Shown here: positions 29,196 through 40,600 of the stretch, piece after piece
Layout of the letters: each line of letters starts with the position of its first letter
Numbering within the stretch: position 1 is the first letter of the stretch
NCBI GenBank assembly: GCA_014529385.2
Contig: CM043957.1
Coordinates: 88,448,381-88,512,380, forward strand
Direction: 5' to 3'
Origin: Adiantum capillus-veneris
Taxonomy: Eukaryota; Streptophyta; Polypodiopsida; Polypodiales; Pteridaceae
Length of the DNA: 64,000 nt
Notes under the pieces: model-generated
Databases searched by the model: none
Seen by the model: the letters and a program-made list of their open reading frames with translations, nothing else
What the model was told of the DNA's origin: nothing
Made by a program: the position numbers and the translations under genes

Positions 29196-29876
29196 GCATT
29201 TTTAGACTCACTTTGCTACACACACACATGTTGTGTTGAGCAAGAACTCCATCTCCTTCTCCAAGCATTGAGAAGTAAAAGCCTACACCAACAACTCTTG
29301 GCTATGGAATGCAAATCCAACCAAGAGCCAAGCTTCAATGGCATGCTCATCTCCTCTACCATGCTAATTACTAAGCTAAGCTATGCTATTAAAATGATTA
29401 TGTGAGGAGAATACTTCTTTCTCGTAAGATACCTCTTCTTCCTCTGGATCTATCCTCATTCCCTGCTAGCTCTCACCATTTTTGAAGGGGTGTGAGGTCT
29501 CGAGACTAGGGACACTAGGTGTGTTTTTCGAACATAATGTGGTGTATGAAGCTTGGATCTTCATTACACCAACTAGTTTTATCAAAGAATACAAAGATTG
29601 TATTGTACAAAAGTCTCCTTTGATGGGAGAAGCCATAATACAAAACCTATATGGAGGGGGGATTGCCAGCTCCATGTAAATCCGGTCCTCAAATGTTGTC
29701 AAATGTTCTATTTCTCTCCTTTCAAGTATTGTCAATGCCAAATTAACTAGATGGAAATTGCTATGTTGCTTTCTCAAATTAAGTACTTTCTATGCTCATT
29801 AAGAACTTCTTAATGAAATGCTCACTATGTTATCAATGTCCGCTACACACAAGTTACTAGTGCATTAAATGTTACA
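28962..29876 (+). repeat. C1 3' LTR, second part (with right CAGCC duplication)
   Basis: Begins with the duplicated CAGCC (28962-28966), then CAATGGCTTGTCTGATAC, and follows the C2 LTR to its end ATTAAATGTTACA. Contains (GA)n at 29154-29191. The C-family LTR carries a conserved stretch about CTACACCAACAACTCTTGG. Confidence 0.88.
29154..29191. repeat. (GA)n microsatellite in C1 LTR
   Basis: About 18 AG units. The C2 LTRs have only a few units at this site. Confidence 0.9.
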
Positions 29877-30408
29877 CACTTTCTATGTTTAAAAAAGCTT
29901 TCAAGTTTCCATAAGAAGATTTTTTAGGCAAATATAACACTTTCTTGTGTTAAAAGCACTTGAATTAGGAAACGAGCAGTTTTATTTACAAGAAAATCTC
30001 TTTTTGCACCTTTTATAATGCTTACTAACCGTGGCACATAATTATTCAAAGGACATAATGTCACAAAAACATGCTCTGATGACAAGATATACTACACAAA
30101 ATTCCTTTTTAATAGAATTGTACAACATTTTACTAAGGAATGAGAGGTAGAGGAAGGATACTAGAAAAATACACTTTTCCCAACTGAAGAAAATAAGGGC
30201 AAACTTGAAATTCTACCGGTTTTTAAGTCAAAAATTTGAAGCTTTTGCCGGTATTTACACAAACTTGTGTGAATTTACTGGTTTTCTTCAAGGCAAGCTC
30301 AAAATCTAACCGAGATTTTATAATTTTAGCTGGTTAAAATACATTGTAGCTAGTTAAAATACATTGTACCCCGGGTTTTTCCTAACACTGGTGAGCATAA
30401 TGTATGGG
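29877..30408. other. AT-rich spacer downstream of the ERD7-like gene
   Basis: No gene or repeat recognised. It probably contains the 3' UTR and polyadenylation region of the minus-strand ERD7-like gene. Confidence 0.5.
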
Positions 30409-33400
30409 TTATAATGCAGGTACTGGCTCTTTTCCTTTGAGGGCAGCCTTCATAAGAGCTTTCTTGGAGAGCTTGGACGAGGAGGCCCGGTTGGGATTAA
30501 GGGCCTTACGGATTTTTGAGATCGTCCATGCTGTGCTGAACACATGACCAGCTGTTGATAGTCCTTCATGAGCTGCTTCTGCAGCTTGTTCTCCATACCT
30601 GGTTAAATCACATGCTACACTCATCAACATACGACACGGAAAAAAAGGGAAAATTACCAAAAATATTCCCATATTTTGAAGAAATTCCCTTGAAATTATA
30701 AAAGTTCCCACCAATTTTGGATGAATTGCTCCAATTCAAACATAATTGTCCTTTGCAGTAACAGCAATCTATCTTTGAAGTGTCTAAAATGCATGAGTTT
30801 GACCAATAATTCCATATATAGTGGCATTTTTGTCTTGAAAATAGTGAACTGTCTCACACCAAGAACCATCAAAAATCTTGATCATATCATCTTCTGCTGA
30901 TAGAGAACCGATCTTCCTCTGATGAACAGCCGAACGTAATGTCATGAGAGGTGTTTGTGAGATTAATGGGATGTATTTTCATAACTGTGATAAAACTTTA
31001 ATGGCATTGTCGGAATTGCCAAATATGAGGGGTCATTAGAATTTGGGAATTTGAGCAGTATTTTGGGGATTCCCACAAACATCACAGGCACTTTGACAAT
31101 TCTCCCAGAAAAAAACAGACATAATATGCATGTGCATTGACCCCTACAACAGGTTTGTGCGTGCAAGTGCTCAAGTATGCATGCACCCTGGTACAACTTT
31201 TTTGGCAAGTTTAAAACTCACAACGCACGTTCCTTTTCTTTCACCAATCTACAAGTCTTTCCAAACAAATCTGGTCGGTTTTAGAAATCTATCGCATGAC
31301 AATGTCAATTTGAAAGCAACTGCAGTACTGGAGATGTACCTGTGTGAAACCACTCCACATGCGACGACCCTTGTGCTGGTCAACACACTCTTTCCGGCCA
31401 CCTCCACAGCATCAAACACTTTCACTGAATACCGAAGTCACAGACCAAACAAAGATAGTCAGGTGAAGTTTGCAGAATTGCTCATAATAAGGTGAACCGA
31501 TGCTTATACAATCCCATGACACAGAGACATGGCTTTGAATAGAGGCAGGCTGCAAGCAGTAGGGACAAGGCAACCACCTAAGTGGAGAAGATTTTTACAT
31601 GTCTTATAGGAGTTAAAATTTGATATTGGTTTCCCAAAACAAACTTCTAAGTATAAGAGGCCTTTTGCATGAGCGGGGGTATGCTGGATTTAACCCCCAT
31701 CGAGTACCTTAGTTCACTTTTGCACTTGCGGGCAGAGTTAACGTTGCTCTCCCATTCTCTAGTCCACCGGAATTGGCAGAGTTACCAAACTAGATGGAAA
31801 GTTTAACAGCTGGTAAATGGTTGCTGCTTGCGAACCCTCAGCTAAGGCTAACGGGGGTCAACGGCGCCTCCAAGCTGGGGTTCCAGTATACATTAAACCC
31901 TCGCTGGTGAGAAACGACTCTAAACACGTCCAAACAACAGGAAACAATTGGCCCATAGGCTGACTAAAGAGCAGCTTGACATGATGATGAGAAAGAAAAC
32001 AGAAAGTTTCAGTAAAAGCAAAACGTTGCGCATGTAGGGAAACTCTTAGGCATCTTTTCCGTCTCCTGTTCACTTCTTCCGCGACAAACTAATGATCATT
32101 TTAAACAGTCATTTTCACTCTCAAGCATAAGCACCTCCTAAACCCTGACATTCATTTTGCACGATGGTCATTCAACTTCATCCATACCATGTGATGACTG
32201 TGCCCCTCCAAACGCACTAGAAAGTACACATAGAATTGGCACCAAAGATGCTACTTGCATGCACAGAATTCGTAAAGCCATCAAAATCACCAAAAAGCAT
32301 GATACTGATGCAGAGGGTTTGGAGCATACCAAATACATCTAACGAAACCAGAGCCACCTCGCCAGGTAACATCCTGAAAAACTTCTTGCCTGCTCTAGAC
32401 CTCATCACTGAACCACTCGCTAATCCTGTGGCGGTTATGATTCCGGCCAACACCCCTTTGAGGCCAGGAATAAAAAAGACAACTCTTTACTTATCTCACA
32501 CACACGCAGAGTAAGAAGCTAGTTAGCAAACCTGCGAAGATTCCTCATTGTGCGGGGGCTTATCTGGCTAGGCTTCTCTTTTGTTTTGATGCGAGCTTTA
32601 GCGTAGTCCCCAAGCCTTTCAAGCTGTTGAATAGTGGCATCACTACACCAAAAGAGACCCTTGATAACAGTATTGGACTGACTAGCTATGCCCTTAGCCA
32701 TGCTGCTACTATACTCTTCCACATTAGGTGCAAGGGTGGTCCAGTAAGCAGAAGATTTCTCTTCCACATACTTCTTCTTCTCTGCGGGGGATGATATGGA
32801 TGCAGGTACTGCATTGAGTTTCGCATCTTCTGGTATGGTGACGGGTTTCGCAGGTGGGTTTGTTTTACCAAACAGAAATTCTTCAAGCCGATCAAGGTGC
32901 CCCTTCCCCTTCTCTTTCACTTCCTTTTCAAGCTCTGCTTTTCTCTCTGGGGCTCCTTGTACAATTTGAGGCAAAGAAAAGAAGCTGTACTGCTCAAGGT
33001 ATTTGTCTAGTTCAGCGAGCAAGGAGTTGCCACCATCATTAGCAAACGTAACACCGTAGTTTAGCATATCAGGGCCATCATGTCCATGTGTCCGATCATC
33101 AACTTCACCGTCTTCAGCCTCAGGGGGTACATGAAGGGTGAAAAAATAATGATTTTCATCAAGCTTCGCAGTGGGCACATCCTTGGCAAGAGGCCATTGA
33201 AGATCATCTCCCACTTTGGCAAACACAGCAATACCGTTACCGTCTTGGGAGGCAAGGCGGACAAGAGAGAAAATACCTGTGGCGAGGTGGGCACTCTCGT
33301 CACCATCTACAAGGTGGACAATAGCACCAGGGATTTTGAGCAGAGTCTCTTCAGAGCCTTGGGAGGAGCCTTGGGCTTGACTCACAATAACAGAGTTGCC

Positions 33401-33514
33401 AACCTCAACCTCTTCCGTCTCTGTGGGCTCGAGGGCCACCGCATCTTCCTCTTTCTTCTTCTTGCCACCATGTGATGAGCCCCCTTGCTTGGCACTGCTC
33501 GTAAACCAAGGCAT
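30409..33514 (-). CDS. ERD7: ERD7-like senescence/dehydration-associated protein (host gene, four exons)
   Basis: Exons on the minus strand: 33514-32532, about 32455-32330, 31424-31340 and 30598-30409. The start is the Met of MPWFTSSAKQGG at 33514. Exon 1 carries the N-terminal part (LLKIPGAIVHLVDGDESAHL, FFTLHVPPEAED, LNYGVTFA) and the start of the senescence domain (AYWTTLAPNVEEYSSSMAKG). Later exons read SRAGKKFFRMLPGEVALVSLD, KVFDAVEVAGKSVL and YGEQAAEAAHEGLSTAGHVF, then the IRKALNP end. The total of about 460 residues fits ERD7 proteins. ERD7 proteins are stress-induced, lipid-associated plant proteins. Exon 2/3 and 3/4 junctions are GT-AG and in phase. The exon 1/2 junction is not: the best GT (after CGCAG) and AG (TCAAAG) are out of phase by one base, the intron would be only 76 bp, and about a dozen expected residues are missing there. 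Confidence 0.88.
31668..31915. repeat. Possible foldback/MITE-like sequence in ERD7-like intron 2
   Basis: The left edge (AGCGGGGGTATGCTGGATTT) and the reverse complement of the right edge (AGCGAGGGTTTAATGTATAC) are imperfectly alike, including a GGxxTTAA core. No target duplication was established. A related motif with GGGGTTAACCCC occurs near 34290. Confidence 0.3.
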
Positions 33515-33760
33515 TCTGATGGGTTGACACAAGTTCAAGCAAATGTACGCACAAAACTGCAGATAGTGTAACGATCTCGTGCAGAAAGATCAGAGCAAGA
33601 AAAGAACCTGATTCTTAGGAGAATGCCCCCGGAGGCACCCGATTCGTAGGGTTTCGATGGCGAATGATTTCACTTGTCGAACGTGTTAAGGGTGGAGGGA
33701 AAGGGAGCGCGAGAGAGCGCGCGACGCAGATAGCATGTCGCGTTGACACGCGCAAATTAC
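33515..33760 (-). promoter_or_regulatory. ERD7-like 5' UTR, probable leader intron and promoter
   Basis: AATCAG|GTTCTTTT near 33609 and ACCCATCAG| just before the ATG have the form of a donor and an acceptor, so a short intron in the 5' UTR is likely. A GC-rich GAGAGAGCGCGCG stretch lies beyond. No TATA box was identified. Confidence 0.4.
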
Positions 33761-33837
33761 AGGTGGCCCTTTAGCTGAGTGCCACTATCGGCGACCTTTT
33801 TGCTTACTCAATCTCTCTCTCTCTCTCAGTGTTCCCC

Positions 33838-34090
33838 CCTCCTCACTATCTCACACGGACATGAGCACGAGCGGATCAATGGCCCACGCCCATTTCGGGG
33901 ATCGGGTGCGATCTGAGCCGTCCGATGCGGTTTGTATAAATTCAAGAAAATAAATAAATTCGGGTGCAGCAAAACTTGTAAATTTGGGGCGCGTCGCAAC
34001 ATCGGACGGTCCACGATGCCCCCACTTCGAGAAATAGGCGTGGGCCATTGATCCCATCCTGCCTATGCTCGTGTGAGATACTGTTGAGGC
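33838..34090. mobile_element. Foldback (MITE-like) element upstream of the ERD7-like gene
   Basis: Left arm CTATCTCACACGG...GGATCAATGGCCCACGCC and right arm GGCGTGGGCCATTGATCC...GTGTGAGATA are inverted copies. Further in, GCCGTCCGATG pairs with CATCGGACGGTC. Arms are about 90 bp around an AT-rich loop (ATAAATAAATTCGG). There is no transposase. Two ORFs that cross it come from the palindrome. The target duplication is unclear. It lies about 325 bp from the ERD7-like start codon and could affect that promoter. Confidence 0.65.
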
Positions 34091-34818
34091 AATGTTCCGA
34101 AAAAACTAGTCAGTACGATTTCGCACGTCTATTGGCAGCGTTGAGCTGACGGCAACAATATTATTTGCATGTTGCATTGTGTGAGTTTGTGTGTTCATTT
34201 GCGTGAGAGAGTGGCAGAGTGGCGAGGGTAGAGAGAGCAAATCAGCAAAGTTACACTCCCATCAAGAGCTTTTGCTTAGCTCATGCAGTAGGGGTTAACC
34301 CCCACTTGTGCGAATGCACTCTTGCTGGTTGGCCTTGCCATAGAAATTTGTTGATACAATTTAGGTGGTGGTCACGCAAGGCTTAGTTATAAGTAATATG
34401 GGTGGATAATTGAGCCTGGTGTGAATTGGGTGGTGGTTGGTGAAAGAGGTAGCATGTTTGACATAGTCTTTTAGCCTCTCTCTCTCTCTCTCTATACAAG
34501 ACGTATCAATAGGGCTTTGATTGCCTCTTATCCTTCAGTAGAGACCCACTTCAAGAACTTAAGTGTGGCCTTTTTTAAAGAATCAGCTGGAAAGAAAGAT
34601 TCTACCTTATAGATCGAGAGCCACAAAGCATGATCAAACCACAAACATTGCCATCTGTGCAAGCTTCTCCCATAAAATCACACGCACATTCAATAAAAGG
34701 CCTATGGATATTTCAACACTGATTGGTGAAGTATTGGTCTCCGCTAGTGAGGGAGATGACCCCTTTGACATCAACAAGGACACATCTCAAATCTTGGGAA
34801 CACCTTTTGTGTCTCAAA
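34091..34818. other. No recognised gene
   Basis: Contains a GGGGTTAACCCC palindrome near 34290 and a short CT tract at 34479-34493. A plus-strand ORF at 34563-34829 (88 codons) matches nothing I recognise. Confidence 0.4.
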
Positions 34819-35333
34819 CTAAGACATAGTGAAGGGGCAGCCCATTACCTTTTGTTGGGTGTCTCGCAACATCAATTCCAAAAGTTTGTCCACAATGAAG
34901 GGGTTGGTGTAAGTGTCCTTAGGAGGTGTTGCTTTACCCATAATGGTGCCATCGATTAAGAATTCTTTCTTGATCACCTTTGCCTCATCTGCATCCAGCT
35001 CCTCAAGGATTAGGTTACTTGTTGGGTTCGTGGGAGGAGATAAGGGGTATTCAAGAGCCCCTTGCAACATGCTTCTTCTCCTTTGCCTCATCATAGGGTC
35101 ATTCTTGAGCTTCCTTCCATATAACTCCATGAATCTCCTAATGAATGAAGGAGAATGTTCTCGCCACTCCTTTTTCTCTTTTGTATTTGCCTTAATAATA
35201 GTATTTATGTTAGCGCTTAAATCATGTAGCCTAGCAATATCTAAAGTTGGATTTTCCTTGGCTAGTGTATACATTCTCAGCCATGCAGGGATATCTAGTA
35301 GCATCAATTCACAGTTCTCATCATTATTAATTT
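34819..35333 (-). pseudogene. Unknown ORF, N-terminus cut off by a solo LTR
   Basis: About 171 codons on the minus strand before the LTR boundary. It reads LLDIPAWLRMYTLAKENPTLD, EHSPSFIRRFMELYGRKLKN, LILEELDADEAKVIKKEFLI and NPFIVDKLLELML. The first ten codons of the longer open frame come from LTR sequence and are not original. The composition is protein-like, with amphipathic charged helices. No domain was recognised. It could be part of a host gene or of an older mobile element. Confidence 0.45.
35329..35333. repeat. Target site duplication AATTT of solo LTR (right copy 36922-36926)
   Basis: AATTT directly precedes TGTCATAAAA and directly follows CCATTACA. Confidence 0.8.
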
Positions 35334-36921
35334 TGTCATAAAATCTAATATCTAACCAACCCAAATGATTTTCTCATATTAAATTGATCACTTAATGTGG
35401 GAGAGTAAACGGAAACAAGTGTTAAGCTATAGATATGTGCTTATAGATCTATCTCAACACAGGGCCAATGGTAAAGGGGCCCAAATGGGAGATGGTCTAT
35501 CAAAGAGCAAGGCTAACCAATGGAGCATAAAGACCTTAGGGTTAGCTTCATTGAAGACCTCCAATAATATGTGTAAAAGTCCTTTGACCTTAGGTAAGCT
35601 AGGGCTGAGCTTGAGGTGGGAACCCGGCCCAAGCTCGAGGTGCTTGTCCTGCTTGAGGTGCTTGATTAAGGTGCTTGAGGTGCTTGACTTACTCCATGCT
35701 TGAGGTGCTTGACTTGACGCTTGATCAAGGTGCTTGAGGTGCCTTGACATGCTTGCCTGAGATGCTTGTGGGAATACCCCCTAGTTCAAGTGCTTTGTCG
35801 TGCTTGGTGAGTAAGGTGCTTGAACATCTAAAGTCAAATGCATCCCTACAAGAGGGGGGGCAAGCCCTTTTCCTAGGGATTAGATAGAGAACACACACTC
35901 ACACACACAAGGGAAGCCCCAACTTGAAGAGGCAGCAAGGACACATGTCAGGTCCCTACCCATGTTACCTTCATGTGTTGCTTGAAGCCTATCGGCTAAG
36001 CTTCAAAGGGCTCCAATGATAAATTACTTGAATTATCTAATTGTTTTTGCATTTATCAAGTCCTCTCTCTCAAAGGGGAAAGGGGGACACTTGTCCCAAG
36101 CCTACACCTAATGCTAGAAATGGCCCAAGCTTGTGATTGGCTAGGCTTGGCAAGAGTCAATGAGCTTCAATTATGAGCTAGAAGGGGGGGTCGACCTAGC
36201 AAGGAGGGGGCTTGCTTGAGGGGAATACTCACCCACACACACTGACAAGCACTCTCATTGTGTGCTATGCAAAGTGCAAGAGCTCCCTCTCCAAGCAAGT
36301 AGAGGTCTAGAGCCTACACCAACACTCTTGGATATGGAGTGAAAATCCAACCAAGAGCCATGCTTCAATGCTTAAGCTTGTCATCTCCTTCTTCTTCATT
36401 ACTATGCTATTATGTATGCTAGCACAAGAGTTATGATAAGTGAGGAATTAGTTCTTTCTCCTATGAAATGTTTCTTCTTCCTCTTCCCTATCCTCATTCC
36501 CTGCTAGCTCTCTCCACCTTCGAAGGTGTTTGAGGTCTTGGGACTGAGGCTTGGTATAGTTAAAGCTTTCTTCAAATTTATGCTATGTTTGTGATGCATG
36601 AAGCTTTCCATCTTCATTGCATCACCTAGGTCACAAGGAACACAAAGACTGTATTGTAACAAGTCTCTCTTAATGGGAGAAATCATAATACAAATGCCTA
36701 TTGGAGGGGGGACCGGCTCCACATAAATCCGGTCCTCAACTGTTGTCATGTTCTCTAAATTCTCTCTCTTGCAAAAGTATTGTTCATGCCAAGTTAACTA
36801 ATTGCTATGATTATGTTGCTATCTTCAATTATGTTCACCCGTTATGCTCACAAAGTTATTTCTCAAAAGTACTCTCATTAAATTCCGCTATTCTCAAGTT
36901 AAATAGGCCAATTCCATTACA
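35334..36921 (+). repeat. Solo LTR of a C-related family (C')
   Basis: Begins TGTCATAAAATCTAATATC and ends CCATTACA, with no internal region. AATTT flanks both sides (35329-35333 and 36922-36926). It shares the start CCCAAATGATTTTCTCATATTAAA, CTACACCAACACTCTTGG and TATCCTCATTCCCTGCTAGCTCT segments with the C1/C2 LTRs but diverges elsewhere. LTR-LTR recombination normally leaves such a solo copy. Confidence 0.85.
35635..35830. repeat. Irregular minisatellite in solo LTR
   Basis: Repeated GAGGTGCTTGA/AAGGTGCTTG units, about ten copies with variable spacing. Not present in the C1 or C2 LTRs. Confidence 0.85.
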
Positions 36922-37220
36922 AATTTTATGCATGTCATGTTGAATGATGGTGCTGTGAAAAGCAAGGTCTTTGATGAAGAGTATTAGCCCTTGGATCAAA
37001 CATGAGACAACTAGTAATTTATCACCATACCCTAAATGGTGTAGGTGTGCATCCCAAATAGTGACAATTTATTAATTTTATGTGTATCATGTTGAATGGT
37101 GGTGCTATGAAAAGCAGGGTCTTTGATGAAGAGTAGTAGCCCTTGGATCAAACTTGGAACAATTGGTAATTTATCGCCATTCCCTAAAGCGTGTATGGGT
37201 GCATCCCGCATAGTGACAAT
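36922..37220. repeat. Two-copy tandem duplication of about 148 bp
   Basis: Both units contain GTTGAATG-TGGTGCT-TGAAAAGCA, GTCTTTGATGAAGAGTA and AGTGACAATTTATTAAT. The copies have diverged by substitutions. Confidence 0.85.
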
Positions 37221-37275
37221 TTATTAATGATGTAAAGTCAAAGGATCATAGATGGCATTGAAAACCACTAGGACC

Positions 37276-37278
<3 letters not shown>

Positions 37279-37347
<69 letters not shown>
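37279..37347. repeat. (GA)n microsatellite
   Basis: About 34 uninterrupted AG units. Confidence 0.95.
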
Positions 37348-37349
<2 letters not shown>

Positions 37350-38199
37350 CTCTGGCTAAAGATAGTGTTACATTGTGTGTTTATAAGGCAAATCTACCTA
37401 GAAACTTTACTTCTACATTAGCACAAGAGTGCCCATGGATAGAGCCACCTTGTCTAGGGTCATGTCGTGAGTACACGATCCATATCTATAATATAGGTGA
37501 ATGGGGTCTATTCTAGTATAGGGTGGAGACCTCCTCCATGGAAAGGAGTCATGTGGTGTACATGGGATACAAGTCATTTACACACAAGTCTCCACAAATA
37601 AGAGGGTGTACATGGCCGGCCTAATCAAATGCATATTATTTTCATATTTCAACAAAGGTCATACCTCTTCTCATGTGATGTCTAGGAGGATGTACTTAGG
37701 TGTTACTGGTGGATTTCCACCACAAATGTCTATATCAATTTCAATACTTAGGGAAGCGACTTGGGTGGGGCATGGAGATGCATTGGAGTGTCAGTGAACC
37801 TACGCAAGAAGATGCACAAGATAAATCAAGATTCAACAATCAACAATCATTCTCCTCATGCATACAATCAATCCTCGCACCAATTAATCATTTGATAATT
37901 TGTCAACTAAACGACCTCAAAATACTCTAGGAGACTATAATTAAGGGCTATCAAAATAGATCTAGACCCTGAAAACCCTAATTCTTGGAGGTACATGAAT
38001 CATGACACATCATTTCACAGGTCACCAAAACATGAACAAAAACCGTCTAATAGCAACGCCTAAGGCGTAGGAACAACCTCCTATCAAGAGATTAGCATTC
38101 AAACTTGAATACATCACTAAAACATCATATTAAGGCTCACACAATGTAGATGAAAACCTTCACCAAACTAAGAGTGAATACAATCAAAAGACAGAGGAA
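37348..38199. other. No recognised gene
   Basis: Only short ORFs without domains. Part may belong to the LTR whose upper edge is at 38552. Confidence 0.4.
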
Positions 38200-38563
38200 G
38201 AGGAGGAAAACACTATGCACTTGATGACAGAACGTGATTTGGATTAACGGATTGCAAGATATGTTGATTACAAGGTAGCTATGCTTACTTCCCTACTTCA
38301 TCGTACAAAGAGTTCCCCCGTATCCTTCTAATAATTGTCTTTTATACCTAGGGCTTCGAAAAAGTGACCTCTAGGCTCAATTTTCATTGGAAATATACAA
38401 TTACATCAGAATTAGGTGGGACAAATCCAATTACATATTAATATGTGAGCTTCATCTATATTTAGAGTCTGTAAAATCAGAATAGGATTTCAATTGAGGA
38501 CTTTAGAAAAAAATTGGCTAGAAGGAGTATCCATTATTGACATTTGCAAACACTCCCCCCTTC
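38200..38563 (-). repeat. LTR start and polypurine tract of a decayed gypsy element (E1)
   Basis: On the minus strand GAAGGGGGGAG (38553-38563) precedes TGTTTGCAAATGTC at 38552. A TATA box GGTATAAAAG lies at 38339-38348. This is the arrangement of a PPT and the U3 part of an LTR. The far end of the LTR was not located. Confidence 0.5.
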
Positions 38564-39849
38564 TTAGCTCGTGCCATCCCTTGACACAACCTTATGCAGG
38601 CTGGTCTTTGGGGTAGTTGTCTTTGGGTGAGGAGCTTCAAAACTCCTTTTCAGTTGATATGATTTGAGACCTGTTATCTTTTCTTTAACTTGGTGTGCTC
38701 TTGTTGGATGTGCATATGTCTCTGATGACGGACATGAATTTGTAGATGATATAGGTTTTTATCGTCAAGGTATCCTGTAAGGTACATTTTTGAATGATTA
38801 GATATCACAAAACTAGTCATAGATCACGTGGCTAAAATGTGTATTTACTGTTTGGATGGCCATAACTTGTGCAATTATAATCCAAATTTGACCAAACCCT
38901 ATGGACAAGTGTACAAGCTAACATGTGAAAATGAGCTTGGGGTACATAGAGCGCAATCTATAAGTTTTTGCAAATCCACTTTTGAGGATTGGGCTTGGAT
39001 CAAAAGGATTAATGGATTATTTAAGTATGATTTTTAGGAATTTGGATCACTAATTTGGGTTTAAGGTAAGATTTTTTGTAAATTCAAAGCTCAAATCCTA
39101 GAATTGGCTTTTGGTTGGGGTTTTTGTTTCCAAACATGAAAAGATCAAAGGGTTTGCTTGTCTTTACACTCTAGTTCAAGGCTTTGCGGTCAAATTTTGC
39201 AAAGGCTTAGGACCATGAATCACGATCCATCATGGTCACATCTAGGACTGAGAGTTATACACCTAATTCTAGTAGCCAATCTAAAGCCTTTTGATGAAGT
39301 TCAATGAAACTTTGAATCAAAAGAAAAAGTTAGTCCCAAGTTGTTTACATTCTTTTAATGACCTTATACCTTGTTAGCTACATTTATACCTTGTTAGCTA
39401 CATACAAGAGCTGAGTGAAAGAAGTCATTAAGAACTTACATTTGACTTGTAAAGCTCAAGTTAAGAGTAAATTACAAAACAACAAGGTTGTAAAATACAA
39501 TTCTCATAAAAAGAAAAAATTATAGTGTACCAATCTCAAAGAACATTTCATAAAACACATAGAACCAAGGATGCAAGGTGTGCAACACTAAGATACCTAA
39601 CTCCCATTTATTGTTGCACCTTGACCTACAAAACATGCACTAAATAGAAACATGAGTACACATAAAAACTTGAGAGAATCATACTAGTACAATTCTCCTA
39701 AACTAACCCTTGGTCTTGTCTTGTCCAAGAACTCTTGGAGTTGTTTTGGCAATCAGAAGCCCTTTGTCGGCTTTGCCCGTGTTGTAGGTGACAATAAGGT
39801 CACACACATACAAAGTGATACTGCTTAAAGCACTAGGTAGATGTGTTGT
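38564..39849. other. No recognised gene between E1 LTR and E1 pol
   Basis: AT-rich. A short ORF at 38828-39037 has no domain. A small direct duplication of TACCTTGTTAGCTACAT is near 39366-39403. Confidence 0.4.
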
Positions 39850-40600
39850 CTAAAGAGATCAAACACATGCCTTAGATGTTGTAAGTGCTCATCCTTAGAT
39901 GCACTATAGACAAAAATGTCATCAAGAAAAACAACGACAAAATAGCCTAGATACGATTTCAAAACATTAACCAGTAGCTAGATCGTTGGTTAAACCAAAA
40001 GGCATTAAAAAAAACTCATAATGAAAGTAGTAGATTGTTGGTTAAACCAAAAGGCATTAAAAAAAACTCATAATGTCCAAACCTTGTTTGGAAAGCAGGT
40101 TTAGGTATATCAGGAGTCTAATTCTTACTTGATGATGCTCAAAGCATAGATCTATTTTTGTAAAATAGCATGCATGTCTAAGTTTATAAAAAAACTTGTA
40201 TATCCTTGGCAACAGATACTTATTGTCATTAGTAACCATGCTAAAACCACAATAGTCTACACACATACACATAGTATGATCGTTTTTTCAACCAACAATG
40301 GGGGAAGCCCATGGTGAAGAACTAGGGCAAACAAACCCATGACTGAGGTAGTCAGCAAGCTGACTTTCCATCTCACTAGCTTGAGAATGAATCAATCTAT
40401 AAGGTGGTTTTCTAACGAGCTTACTACCTGCAACCACATTTGTGTCGTGTTGTAGAGAACGTGCCGGTGGTAACCCGAGTGGTATTGTGGAAAAACATCA
40501 TTGTATTTCATTAAAAGGTCCTTCAATTTATGAGCAGTAGTTGCTTGTTGTAAAAGCATGTGAAATATGATCAATGATATACTCAAAACTATACAGTCAT
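39850..40600 (-). pseudogene. Degenerate gypsy RT (E1)
   Basis: Minus-strand pieces read LKDLLMKYNDVFPQY-SGY (upstream of RT), MCVDYCGF, YLLPRIYKFFYKLRHACYFTKIDL, then FLDDIFVYSA near 39910. A 46-bp direct duplication (GTTGGTTAAACCAAAAGGCA..., two copies at about 39978-40075) lies within it. Multiple stops and frameshifts are present. Integrase was not found. Confidence 0.65.

Larger units (their letters stand above)
6448..29876 (+). mobile_element. Element C1: 5'-truncated chromovirus-type Ty3/gypsy, its LTR split by element A
   Basis: Plus-strand internal region 6448-9840 (protease remnant, RT, RNase H, integrase, chromodomain-like tail), then a 3' LTR at 9841-10467 that resumes at 28962-29876. 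The 18.5 kb between is element A with nested B. The 5' LTR, primer site and gag are missing. Its coding region and LTR match element C2 (56719-63540), which supplies the primer-site evidence. Internal deletions and stops make C1 defective. Confidence 0.85.

Noticed and set aside
33826-34057. Two minus-strand ORFs upstream of the ERD7-like gene
   Set aside because: They run through the inverted arms of the foldback element and read similar words in both halves.
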